From NCBI RefSeq assembly GCF_020623625.1, contig NC_060201.1, positions 1,116,001 to 1,180,000 on the forward strand: a DNA stretch of 64,000 bases, given 5' to 3'. This stretch comes from Saccharomycodes ludwigii. Lineage: Eukaryota; Ascomycota; Saccharomycetes; Saccharomycodales; Saccharomycodaceae. Made by a program: the position numbers and the translations under genes. The notes under the pieces are model-generated. The model worked only from the letters and a program-made list of their open reading frames with translations, did not search any database and had not been told where the DNA came from. How positions within the stretch are numbered: position 1 is the first letter of the stretch; each line of letters opens with the position of its first letter. Positions 19,096-30,400 of this stretch are shown one piece after another.

Positions 19096-20709
19096 TTACC
19101 ATAACAACATTTTTCTTGGGTCTTCAATCAACTCTTTAACAGTTCTCAAGAAAGTGACAGCCTCACGACCATCCAATAATCTATGATCATAAGTCAAAGC
19201 CAAGTACATCATTGGTCTGGAAACAACTTGGCCGTTTACAGTGACCGGTCTTTCCTTAACACCATGCAAACCCAAGACAGCTGTTTGTGGCATATTAATA
19301 ATTGGAGTACCATACAAGGAACCGAAAACACCACCGTTAGAAATGGTGAAAGTACCACCAGTCATATCTTCTAGAGTTAATTTACCATCTCTAGCCTTTT
19401 TACTTAAACGATGAATCTCGTTTTCAATTTCTAAAACAGATAAAGATTCAGCATTTCTAACGACTGGAGTGACTAAACCCTTTGGTGTGGCAACAGCAAC
19501 AGAAATATCAGTGTAATCTCTGTACAAGATCTGGTCTCCCTGAATAGCACCATTAACGGCTGGAATATCTTTAGCAGCCAAGGTACAAGCTCTGGAAAAT
19601 AAACCCATAAAACCAAATTTAATGCCTCTCACTTTAATCATTTCATCCTTGTATAATTTACGCATTTCCAAGATAGCGCTCATATCAACTTCGTTAAATG
19701 TAGTCAAAGAAGCAGCAGTGTTTTGTGATTCCTTTAAACGTTCAGCAATTCTCATTCTCATTCTGTTCATCTTAACTTTATGTTCGTTACGAGAGAATCT
19801 TGTAAAGGTTGGTGCAGCTGTAGGAGATGGTGTTGGAGTAGAAGTTGGCTTTGGAGCTGCCTTCTTTGGAGCAGCAGGCTTTGGAGCTTCCTTCTTAGGA
19901 GCAGCAGCAGGAGCGGCAGGAGCAGGAGCAGCTGAGACATCTTCCTTTGGAGCGGCAGGGGCGGCACCACCAGTTGGAGCAGAACCTGGAACAATTTCTG
20001 CAATTTCGTCACCAACAGTGATAGTATCCTCTGGTTTGAAATTCAATTTGGTAACAGTACCAGTAACTGGGGCATTGACTTCAACATCAATTTTGTCAGT
20101 CTCAATGGTAGCTAATAATTCATCTTGTTTGATGAACTCACCGACTTTTTTAGTATAATCCTTCAAAGAACCTTCAGTCAATGATTCAGCCATTGGTGGA
20201 CATTTAACAGATGTTGGTTTACCAGATGGTGTAGCGGCAGCCGATTTAGTTTCTTCTTTTTCTGGAGGAGTAGGCTTTTTTTCCTTTGGAGCAGCAGAAG
20301 CAGAAGCAGAAGCAGGGCTACCACCTTCCTCGATTTGGGCTAACTCTTCGCCAACAGTAACGGTATCCTCTGGTTTGAAATTCAATTTGGTAACAGTACC
20401 AGTAACTGGGGAATTGACTTCAACATCAATTTTGTCAGTCTCAATGGTAGCTAATAATTCATCTTGTTTGATAAATTCACCAACTTTTTTAGTATAATCC
20501 TTTAAAGAGCCTTCAGTCAATGATTCAGCCATTGGTGGGACTTTAACGCTAGTAACTTTATGACGAACAAACAAACATGATGCAAATTTTGTATTCTGAT
20601 CTTGTAGTTTAGCGGCTTTTGTAATGCTATTTTTAAATATAGAGATTGGTCTTTTTTTCAAAAGATTGATTGTTGTACTACGACAAATGGTGGATTTGGA
20701 AGCTAACAT
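19096..20709 (-). CDS. KGD2: 2-oxoglutarate dehydrogenase E2 (dihydrolipoyl succinyltransferase) with two lipoyl domains
   Basis: E2 core of mitochondrial 2-oxoglutarate dehydrogenase: moves the succinyl group from lipoate to CoA in the TCA cycle. It has 537 residues against 463 in S. cerevisiae. A basic, Ser-rich presequence (about 1-50) precedes two lipoyl domains at about 54-127 and 168-240, each with the ETDKID lipoylation site (K93 and K206). A Pro/Ala hinge (241-300) and the catalytic acyltransferase domain follow, ending with the active-site motif YDHRLLDG (H509, D513). As usual for this E2, no clear E1/E3-binding domain is visible. The domain duplication accounts for the extra length. 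Orthologue of YDR148C. A Hap-type CCAAT box lies upstream. Confidence 0.96.
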   Translation of the reverse strand: MLASKSTICRSTTINLLKKRPISIFKNSITKAAKLQDQNTKFASCLFVRHKVTSVKVPPMAESLTEGSLKDYTKKVGEFIKQDELLATIETDKIDVEVNSPVTGTVTKLNFKPEDTVTVGEELAQIEEGGSPASASASAAPKEKKPTPPEKEETKSAAATPSGKPTSVKCPPMAESLTEGSLKDYTKKVGEFIKQDELLATIETDKIDVEVNAPVTGTVTKLNFKPEDTITVGDEIAEIVPGSAPTGGAAPAAPKEDVSAAPAPAAPAAAPKKEAPKPAAPKKAAPKPTSTPTPSPTAAPTFTRFSRNEHKVKMNRMRMRIAERLKESQNTAASLTTFNEVDMSAILEMRKLYKDEMIKVRGIKFGFMGLFSRACTLAAKDIPAVNGAIQGDQILYRDYTDISVAVATPKGLVTPVVRNAESLSVLEIENEIHRLSKKARDGKLTLEDMTGGTFTISNGGVFGSLYGTPIINMPQTAVLGLHGVKERPVTVNGQVVSRPMMYLALTYDHRLLDGREAVTFLRTVKELIEDPRKMLLW

Positions 20710-21194
20710 ATTTTGAGTGTGTGAGTGAGCTTTATCTTTATTTATTTATTTTTTTCTTTCTTTAAAAGAGATAAAGAAAGGGGAGAAATAAAAGTAGAGA
20801 ATTTAAAGGATACGTTTGACACTGATGCGGAGGACAAAAAAAAAAGAAACAAAAGAAAGAAAGAAAAAAAAAAAAGAAAAAGAAAAAGAAAAAGAAAAAG
20901 AATTAAGAAAGAAATAACAAATAAAATAAATTTAAAATAAAAGACATTAAGAAGTACCAATATTGATTAAAGTTAAATGAGAAAGAGGGAATAAGATTAA
21001 TGGTTGATGTTAACACTTTTGATTGAACCATTGCTCTTTAGAACAACAATCTGAATAAATAAATAAAACAATTTTATTATTCGTCTATGATGAAATAACA
21101 GTAACAATAAGATTATTAAACTTGGAAGTTTAATTTAAAGCTGACGAAAAAGACGAGGATGAAAGGAGAGCCCTTTTTCTTTTTTTTTTAAGGC

Positions 21195-21216
21195 GGGAGG
21201 GGAAAAGGGAAAAGGG
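21195..21216 (+). other. Potential G-quadruplex motif with STRE
   Basis: Four G runs (3, 4, 3, 3) with loops of 1, 4 and 4 bases fit the simple G3+N1-7 quadruplex rule, which is rare in sequence this AT-rich. AGGGG inside it is also the Msn2/4 stress-response core. The motif lies between KGD2 and SLX4. Confidence 0.45.
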
Positions 21217-21238
21217 AAAAAGGAGTAGCCAGAAAAAT

Positions 21239-21246
21239 ACCAATAA
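21239..21246 (+). promoter_or_regulatory. Hap2/3/4/5-type CCAAT box of KGD2
   Basis: ACCAATAA fits ACCAAYNA, the Hap complex site known to activate respiratory genes including KGD2 in S. cerevisiae. It is 530 bp upstream of the KGD2 start codon and could also serve SLX4. Binding is inferred. Confidence 0.5.
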
Positions 21247-21771
21247 AAAACATTTCTAATTATTTACGGAGCCGAAAGCGGTTTGGTTTATTTTTAATAT
21301 TATTATTATACTCTTTCTCCTTCCTTTTCCGGTAATTGTTATATATATATATAATTAATTTTATTAAAAGAAGGGCAAACGAAAACACAAAATGAGGGCA
21401 ACAAAACAAAAAATATATTATAAATTGATTCGGTAGAATATTAACAATTATAACTAAATCAACTCATTTATTATATTAACAAAGTCCGAACTACCATAAC
21501 GGCCTCTCGGATTTATACTTCAATCTAACCCTATAAATACACCTAGTACTTCTTTTATATGGTGTACAGCTTTTGGGTATGTGTGGGTGCTAATATTTTT
21601 TTTTTTGAAAAGTATTATAATATAACTAGAGCCACATAGTTGCAAATATGATCTTTATACGTATTAAGCTAGAAAATTTATAACTCACACACCCCACCTC
21701 AGTTTTAAAACTATAATGTCAACAATAAAGTGAAAAACAAATAAATTTCAACAACACGGGGGAAAGAATAC

Positions 21772-23913
21772 ATGCTTTTAGAAGGTGTCCAAGAAGATCT
21801 AACTGTAACTACAACTGAAAAAAGAAGGCTTGAATTATTGTACGGGAATGAAGAGGAAAGAGAAAGAGAAGAGAAAAGAGGCACTAATACTGAGACACCT
21901 ATATTTAATATCACAAAAAGTACCAATACGGAAGGAAGTGAAACGGAAACAACGGATGTGGATGGCTCTTTAGTATTATTAGAAACCCAAATACCGAATG
22001 CCATGGAACATATTCATACTAGCATTAACAATTCTCTATCATCATCTTCAGAAAACAGTAGTCTAGATGTACCAATTGTAAGTACAGAAAATGACTCGAC
22101 TACCAATAATTTACAAAAATACGAGGATTTGGAAAAGAAAAACAATCTTAATAATAAAACAAGTCAACGAAATGATATTTGTGAGGAAGAAAAAAATGAA
22201 ATAGAAAACGATGATGCTAACGATCTTGTTTTCATAAATACTCAAATACATGGAAAATTAGAGGAACTAAACGATAAATGCAATAGAATAAAAAGGTTTA
22301 AAAGTAATTTGCAAAGTTATAATCATGATAACAGTGGCAACACTAACAAAGCTATTTGTAAGGAGTCTTCATTTTTTAAGAAAAAAGACCTGAAAACCAT
22401 CACTTCAATAAATACGATGAATTATCTTAATAACAAAACAAATAATAATAGAAAGGGGAACAATATTAGAAGAGATAGTAAATCTTCAAAAGTTATTGCA
22501 TTATTATCTGGCAAGAAAAATAAAATAAAAGACGTTTTTGACAAAATACTTTTGAAAAAGGATAATACTGATAACACTAATGAAACAAATGTCTCATTAC
22601 CAAGAGAAAGAACCACTTATGATGAAGACGAATGGCTATTTATTTTACAACTAATGAAGGAAAATCTAATGATTCAGCCGTCTAAAGAAGAAATATTGAC
22701 ATTACGTAAAGAGTTATATTCCGAGTACGTTAATAAAAGACTTTGTAATGCGAGTAATGATGCTTGTGAACAAAGTGAATCTCCTTTAATATGGGAAAAA
22801 TCACAAGATATTCCAGAGACTTCAATTTTGTATGAACTATACAATGAAAACTGTAGTATTTCAGCCGCTACTGGAACTTCTACTTCAAGAAATAATCAAA
22901 ATCGTAACAATAATTCGAATATTCTTATGTCTTTATCCCAGGCTATGTATGATAACGACACAAAAAGTAAAGATGAAGAAACAAATACTTATACTAACAA
23001 TATACCTATAGACTCACAGGAAAGTTTGAGCAGTGATTTGAGTGTTATAGAAAATAGCACAGCGGAAGAGGAAGGGAGCAAAATATTTTTTGATGAAAAA
23101 GGTTCAAATTTAGATACATTGAATACGATGCTCAACAATGATACACAGTTTTATACTCCATTTGAAACACCTTTCAGATCGCCCTCGAAGAGTGCCATAA
23201 ACAGCCTTAAAAATGACGATGACGATAAGAATAGTACTTACAATGGTATTAAAATACAAGTACCCGCTACTAGAACAAACACCATAGGAAGCACGTTAGC
23301 TCCGTGTGATTTGTCCTTCCCTATTACCACTGATATTATTGCCAACGATAATCGAAAAGACACTGAAAATACAAGTTCTACTAGTTCTATTTCTGTTATT
23401 CCTGATAGCCAAGATGATGAACAAGACGATACCACATTATTTATTCAAGAAGCCGAGGTTTTTATCTCACCTGTTAAAGTAGAGAATAGAAATAGGAATT
23501 CACCACTCAAAACAAATAGCGATAAGATAACTCTCTTTGTTGCTGATAGTAATACCGATAGTAGCAAAAAGGACTCCACTCCTCCACCTAAGGCTTCTGA
23601 ATTAAGAATTCAATTGAAAGAGATTGGATTAAAGACAAGAAACTCAAGTACTAGCATAATGTTGGAATCCTTAGAACTATTTAGATCACAATCCTACTCT
23701 AGTAAAAATGATATATTTGATGAAATTACGAAAATATTACTATTAAAAAGTGATAATGACGAAGAAGATTTTTTACAGAAAATTTATTGTTTTCAACCTC
23801 TTTCGTTCAATGCATTTCACACTTATCTTAAATTGCATAATTCTATTTTCCAATTTGTAGATGAGTCCACTATTAAGGAGTGGGCTGATAATCAAGGTAT
23901 TTGTTTTAAATAA
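21772..23913 (+). CDS. SLX4: Structure-specific endonuclease scaffold Slx4
   Basis: Slx4 is the regulatory partner of the Slx1 nuclease and a scaffold for Rtt107/Dpb11 in DNA-damage responses. It has 713 residues (S. cerevisiae 748). Most of the protein is acidic, disordered and Asn/Ser-rich with scattered SQ/TQ and SP/TP sites, as expected for a Mec1/Cdk target. The recognisable part is the C-terminal conserved domain at about 605-713: a SAP-like start (ASELRIQLKEIGLK), a short loop, and the helical Slx1-binding tail ending WADNQGICFK. Identification rests on this domain and on gene order (YLR135W, between the CKI1 and TIS11 orthologues). The rest of the sequence alone would not identify it. 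Confidence 0.85.
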   Translation: MLLEGVQEDLTVTTTEKRRLELLYGNEEEREREEKRGTNTETPIFNITKSTNTEGSETETTDVDGSLVLLETQIPNAMEHIHTSINNSLSSSSENSSLDVPIVSTENDSTTNNLQKYEDLEKKNNLNNKTSQRNDICEEEKNEIENDDANDLVFINTQIHGKLEELNDKCNRIKRFKSNLQSYNHDNSGNTNKAICKESSFFKKKDLKTITSINTMNYLNNKTNNNRKGNNIRRDSKSSKVIALLSGKKNKIKDVFDKILLKKDNTDNTNETNVSLPRERTTYDEDEWLFILQLMKENLMIQPSKEEILTLRKELYSEYVNKRLCNASNDACEQSESPLIWEKSQDIPETSILYELYNENCSISAATGTSTSRNNQNRNNNSNILMSLSQAMYDNDTKSKDEETNTYTNNIPIDSQESLSSDLSVIENSTAEEEGSKIFFDEKGSNLDTLNTMLNNDTQFYTPFETPFRSPSKSAINSLKNDDDDKNSTYNGIKIQVPATRTNTIGSTLAPCDLSFPITTDIIANDNRKDTENTSSTSSISVIPDSQDDEQDDTTLFIQEAEVFISPVKVENRNRNSPLKTNSDKITLFVADSNTDSSKKDSTPPPKASELRIQLKEIGLKTRNSSTSIMLESLELFRSQSYSSKNDIFDEITKILLLKSDNDEEDFLQKIYCFQPLSFNAFHTYLKLHNSIFQFVDESTIKEWADNQGICFK

Positions 23914-24490
23914 CAAACCATCGACACATTATTGGAAATTTCTATAGATTGATTGTCTTATTATTTTTATTTTATTTTTATTAGAGTTTTAACAATAGAC
24001 ACATTGAATAATATCGGATGATATTTAACAGATTTTATTTTTTTAATTTTATTTTTTTAATTTTATTTTTTTTCTATTTTTTTTTTTCCCACATGAAATA
24101 TCACTGAGTGAGCGTGTGTGGGGAGGCGAAAAGAACCTTTTATAGATTGTCATTTCCTGCGTTTGCTGCTGTTGTTGTTTTTATTGCTGCCAAAAAAAAA
24201 AAATAAATAAAATAAACTTTCTTTTTCTGTTAATTTCTCTTGCCGTTTAAATTTCTTCTTTCTTCTTTCTTCTTTTCCTTTCTTTTCTTCTTTTCTTTTT
24301 CTTTTCCATTTTCTCTTTCTTTTTCTCTTTCATTTCCATTTTCTTTGTTCAACATCACTCAAAATAAATATCACAACACAACAAGATAAAGAATATACAA
24401 AAAACACTTTTTTCTACTATCATACCAGTTTTCCTTATATTAAAAGTATAAGCCCTATAGAAAACAATACTATAGTTACAAGCACTCAAA
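23914..24490. other. NUM1 upstream region with long pyrimidine tract
   Basis: 577 bp between SLX4 and NUM1 (same direction). A pure C/T tract of 56 bases runs 24252-24307 and continues with few breaks to about 24340. Upstream are T-rich blocks (24036-24086). An A-rich leader precedes NUM1. No ORF or RNA is seen. Confidence 0.65.
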
Positions 24491-27400
24491 ATGTCTTCTC
24501 AGGGGCTGAGCAATAAGAGATCTAGTAGAAGTGACTTGCGATCCCAATTAGAAGATATACAGAGAAAAATAGATCGCAACAACTCTATGAAAAAACAAAA
24601 ACAATATAATGAAAACTCAAATGATATTATTGTCTCCAATTCCCCCCTAGAACGCAAACTATCTACCTCATCCAAAAGGAAAAGTAGCGGCGGTGGGCCA
24701 TTCTCCACTGTTTTATCCAAAAGAAGGGATTCTTCCTCCTCATTACCAATGTTTCCAGGTAGTACTACGCATGAGAATGTTATAAGCAACTTGGGTAGTA
24801 CTCAAAAAGATATGGGATTTGTCATGGATCTAAGTGATAATCTACTAATGGAATGTAGGAAGCTTCAGGCTCAAGTCAAACAAAAAAACACCACTTTGCA
24901 AGAATTAGAAATTAAATATCAGGCTTTAAAAGTTAAGTTTGATGAAATAGATAAGCAACAAACATCCTTGGTCAAGGAAAATGTAGACTTAAAAGATAGC
25001 AATTGGGATCTGGACATGAAATATCGTGAATTAAAAAAGAATTTTGACGATTTAACTATAAAGTTTGTCAATCAACAAACCGAGTTTGACAATCAAATCA
25101 AGAACACCAATGATTTGAAATTGAAATTAGAAGAAAGTCTTTTTGAAAAAAATGGTCTCGATAAAGACTTTAAAAAACTTAAACAAGAATATATGTCAGA
25201 AGTGAAGGATTTGAAAAATTACATTAATGATTTAAATAACGAAAATGATGAACTACATGAAAAACTAGAGGTATTGAATGTAAAATTAACTAATTTGAAT
25301 AGTCAACTGCTACAATCAACAAAACCTACCCTTTCCAAGGATTTATCACAACAGCAAGGTCCACATTTAGAGGTGGAAACTTTGAAAGTCAGTTTAGAAA
25401 CTGCCAATAAAACAATCCACAGGTTACAACAAGACTTGGACAAGCTCAGATCTAAAGATACCACACCTCTTATGTCATCAGGAACGGATATCAAAACTTC
25501 AAGCTCCAGTACTGACCAGAGTGATAGTGATACTGAAGAACGAGTCCCATTATCCGAAGACATTTTTGATTCTGCTGCTAAACAAGATAGTGAAGATGAA
25601 CAAGAGGATGATTCCGATAGCATAGACGAAATAGTTCAAAAATATGTCAAATCACACAATTACATTTTAGTGCCAGCAACGGAATATGAAAAATTGCAAA
25701 CCCCAAAAAAAGAGCTAAGCGACACAGATCATTGTAAAATTTTAGAAGAAAAGGGATATAAGATTTTTTCAGCCAATGATTTCCAAAGCATAGAAAAAAG
25801 GTTGAAAACGTTAGAATTTCCCCCCTTGGAACTTTTGCAGAAAGAGGCTTCCAAACATAATCATGTACTATTATCCAACGACAATTACAGCACTTTGATG
25901 GCTGCTTCTGAAAGTACACTTGATCTGCAACAACTAAAAGAAACTGCCAGCCAGGTAGGTTATGAACTGGTTGATCAAGACACATATAAAGATTTGAACA
26001 GACCGTTAACTCTTGATGACTTGAAGTTAAAAGCCACTGTTTTAGGATATACTATTATTCCAGACGAAGATCATGCCGCATTGATCAAACCAAAGACTCT
26101 GGAAGCTACCAAGAATTTAGCCCACTCTTTTAATCATGTTGCTATACCTGCAGAAGAATACACTGACTTGAAAACATCTATAGAATCACCAACTTTGGAC
26201 CAAATTGCTTTGCATGCGAAGAACCATGACATGACTTTAATAAATTTTGAAGAATTGAATAAGTTGAAATCTAGTTATGAGTCACCATCTAAAGACTATA
26301 TTCTAGAAAAGACAAAAAACTTTGGTTTAGTGCCGGTTGAAAGCACTGTATATAATGACCTATTAAGCCACAAAAATTCTCCAAGCTTGGACTTTATCAA
26401 CAATCATCTTTTGAAATTAAACAAAACAATTATTGATTTTTCAGAATTGGATAATCTAAAAACACAAATAAAAAACCCATCTAGAGAATATTTAGAGGAT
26501 CATGCTTCCGATATAGAGTGTCTGTTGGTGGATAGTTTGAGTTACAACAATTTGAAAGAAAATATCAATTCTCCAAGTATCGATTATTTGAAACAAAAGG
26601 CAGAACAAGCCTCCTATACATTGCTCTCATTACATGAGTTTAAAAACTTGACTGATGAGTTGAGTCAACCAAAATTGCAATATCTAAAAGATAAAGCAAG
26701 CACTCTGGGCTATGTGGTAATTAATTTGGAGGATTACCAAAAATTGACTAAGAAAGCTTCCAACCCCACTAAGGACGAACTAATTGAAAGTGCCTCACGC
26801 TTAGGTTATACCCTGGTCCCAGGTGAAGAACTAAAAGATCTAAGATATGCTCTAGACTCACCATCAATAAATTATATTGAGGAAAAGGCACGCGTTTACG
26901 GGCTGGTAACAATAGAGGAAGATAAATTGAACGATTTGAAGAACAAATCCAACAATAGAGAGTCAATTTTGGATAACGTTAAGTTGCACGGGTTTATTCC
27001 GGTTCCAATTGCGGACTTTAATGTCTTGGAAAATTCTACTGTTTCAAAAGCCTCTATTTCCGGATTAAAACCTAGATTGGAGGAGTTGAATTATGTTCCT
27101 GTTCCAATCACCGAATATGAATCTTTAATTACTCCGTTGACTGAAAGGGCAAACAAGAATGATACACTTGAATTATGTGAAAAGTATGGATTGAAACCAG
27201 TTACCTTGGAAGAGTATGAAACACTCAGACAGAAATCGACTGAACCGATCTTGTCCGAACATGATGTAATGAGTTATGCCAAGGAACACAATAACACCGT
27301 TATTCCAATTGCCGTTTATAACGAAATGAAGCAAACGCTAGAATCACCATCTCTCGACAAATTGAAGGATTATGCATTGAAATATAATTTGACATTGCTA

Positions 27401-30400
27401 GAAACTGGAAAATATAATGATTTAGCTAGTAACCATGCTTCACCAAGCATTGACTATGTTAAGGAAAAGGCTAACAGTTTGGGTTACGAGGTTGTTCCAC
27501 ACATGGATTACAACGAGATGAAAAATAACATAGATGAACCTTCAAGGGCCTTTATTGTCTCTGCTGCTTCTAAATTAGGTTTAATCACGTTGACTGATAC
27601 TGAGTTTAAAGGATTTACTGAGAAGATTGAATCGCCATCAGATGAATATATCATGCAAAAGTTGACTGAAAATGGCAAAGTTGCCCTAGATGCTGCAGAA
27701 TTTGATACATTGAAGCGCAAGATCGAGTATCCTACAGTTGAGGAATTGCAAAATAGTTGTAAGACTCAAAACTTGGTTCTTTTACCAGAGTTTGAATATC
27801 AAACAATGGTGACAAAATTAGAGACACCAGATTTGGCTTACATTCAGGATGCTGCCTCGAAAATAGATTATAAACTGGTCAAATCCGAAGTTTATGAGCA
27901 ATTGATAAAAACTAGCAACTCACCTGATATAGAATTTTTGATTACTAAGGCAGCTGATTATGGTAAGATAGTTGTTTCGAAAAATGAATATGAACAACAT
28001 AAAGCAATTTCCACAAACCCAACTGTCACAGACGTTAAAAGACTAAGTTCAATGATAGGCCTAACTTCTATATCCACATCTGCCTACACTGCTTTGCAAG
28101 ATTCATTGGATCATCCCTCATTAGATTATTTGAAATCAAAGGCAACGGAAAACGGCAGCGTTTTGTTGTCGGAAATCGAATTTAATTCGTTGAAGAATCC
28201 AAGTATTGATGATATAAATAGCTTGATTGTCAGTCATCGAAAATCTCTTATCGATGTTGATCAACTGGAGGCGTTTAAGAATCCTGATTTGGAGTGGTTA
28301 AAGAAAAGCTCACAAAAGCACGGGTATTCCTTGATTGAAAATAAAGAGTTAACTTGTTTACAAAATCCAACTTTTGATAATTTGAAAAATCATATTTCCC
28401 GGTTAAACTGTGAAATTGTTCCATTGAGTTTACTAAATAAAGAATTTACTGAAAATGGAAATATTTTACTAGATAAAGATACATTTGAAGAGCTAATGGA
28501 TTCTTCAATAGATACTATGACTAAAGAAAAATTCATCGAATTCTCCAAAAAGTTTTATTTGAAAGCTATCCCAGTTGCGGAATATAAAACCTTAATTACG
28601 CCATTGGATGAGGAAGGATTGCAAGAAGAAGCCAGCCAACTGGGCTATATAGCCATTCGTAGGGAGGAGTATGATTTTATAAAAGCTGCCTCTGAATCTC
28701 CTGATGAAGATACTATCAATAAATCAGCTGCTAATCTAGGTATGTGCCTGGTGAATATAAAAGAATATGAAACACTGAAAAATGAAAGTAATAATCCAAC
28801 CAAAGCTGATTTTGAACGCAAAGCCAATAAACTGGGCTTGGTTGTTATGCCAGAAGACAAATATAAATCCCTGCTAAAAGATTTCAAGCCACAAAAAGTA
28901 TCTACAGCAACAACACCAAGCTCTAAAGTTTTAGCCAGCAAAGAATTTTTTGAGCAGGTTATTAGGGACGAAAATCGCAAAGACGTTATTTTGGAATCTG
29001 GTAGGTCACTAGGTTTTGTTAGATTATCAACTGAAGAGTACAAAAAATTATTAGAGGGCCAAAAGAAACATTTGCTGACAAAGGGTGATATTTATTCGGG
29101 CGCTAAAGATTTCAATTTGACTGTTTTACCATCGGATGAATATAGGGCCTTGTTAAGGAAAAGAAATACTAGAGATTCTTTTACTTTGGCCGACTTGAAC
29201 ACTTTGGCCAGACGTATGAGAATGAAGTTGATTCCAGTCGAATCCACTGCTGCTATCTCTTCCGAATCACCTGACCAAGATGATTCCTATATTTCGTGTC
29301 ACTCTAATTCTTCATTTGCCTCTTTGGTTCATACACGCACAAAAGAAAAATTGCTAACAGCAAGTGACAGTAATAATTCGATTCATTCTTTATTGGCTTA
29401 CGATTCACCAAATAACGAGACAGCGGTTTTACTTGATATGCAAACTGCGGAATCTCCTATTGATAACACTCCACAAAATGCCGATGATCCTTTAAAGAAA
29501 ACTGCTCACAAGGTTGAATCAGTAGCAGAACCAGTATACGAAAACCAAAATGTAAATTACACATTTGAAAGTTTGGAGAAATTGGCTTTGGAGCGTGGAT
29601 ACGTCTTGGTTCCTAAATTAGAATACGAAAATAAAAATACTTTTGTTGAAACAGCTTTTTCTTCTCCCACTGAAGGTCCTGAACATGTGGAAGGGATTAA
29701 AGAATCTAACTTAGAAAATGGAACCAAAGAGATGGTTATTAATGAAAAGTTCGATTCTAAAAATTTGGAAACCAAGGGAGAAATTGCCTCCGACAACAGC
29801 ACATCTAATTCAGAGCCATCAGTTGAAGGTAAAGACTTGGATGAGGTTGAAAATAATGATAGTGATACATTCAATAACGAAACATCTACTTTAGAATTGA
29901 TAGTTCAAAATAAAGACTGTGAGGATGTTGAGGGGAGTGCTGGAGATGACGATGATGATAGTGATACATCTAGTTTTCAAAGTACCTGGGACGAAAACAC
30001 CATACTAGAAAGAGCCAGTAAGATTGGGTTAACTGTCTTGCCTACTTTGGAATATGAGAAATTAAAAGCTCCCTTGACAGTTGAATTACTAGAGGAAGAA
30101 GCAAATAAATTAGGCTTTAAGATGTTGCCATATGAAAACTACGAAGAGCTGATCAAACCTATTGATTCAGACGTTATTAGGGGCAAAGCCACCGCGTTTG
30201 GATTGAAGGTTATCACTGATGATGAATATACAAATTTGAGTTCACCACCAGAAATTAAAGATTTGAAAGAGCTCGCAACTAAAAATGACATGACGTTAAT
30301 CACTATAGAAGAACACAATAGCTTAATAAATCCTCCGGATGAATATTTGGCTCAATTAGCTGAGAAACGCCAGATGAATTTGGTTCCGCATGAAGCGTAT

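Larger units (their letters stand above)
20710..21771. other. KGD2-SLX4 divergent promoter region
   Basis: 1062 bp. Next to KGD2 is a long purine-rich block (20760-20920, GAAA/GAAAAA repeats). ACCAATAA at 21239-21246 matches the Hap2/3/4/5 consensus ACCAAYNA, and another CCAAT is at about 20957. A G-rich segment at 21195-21216 is listed separately. A (TA)n run lies near 21341-21352. No other gene is supported. Confidence 0.7.

Noticed and set aside
21772-21780. Possibility that the 713-residue ORF is an unknown gene
   Set aside because: The C-terminal SAP-like and Slx1-binding region and the position between CKI1 and TIS11 orthologues identify it as SLX4.
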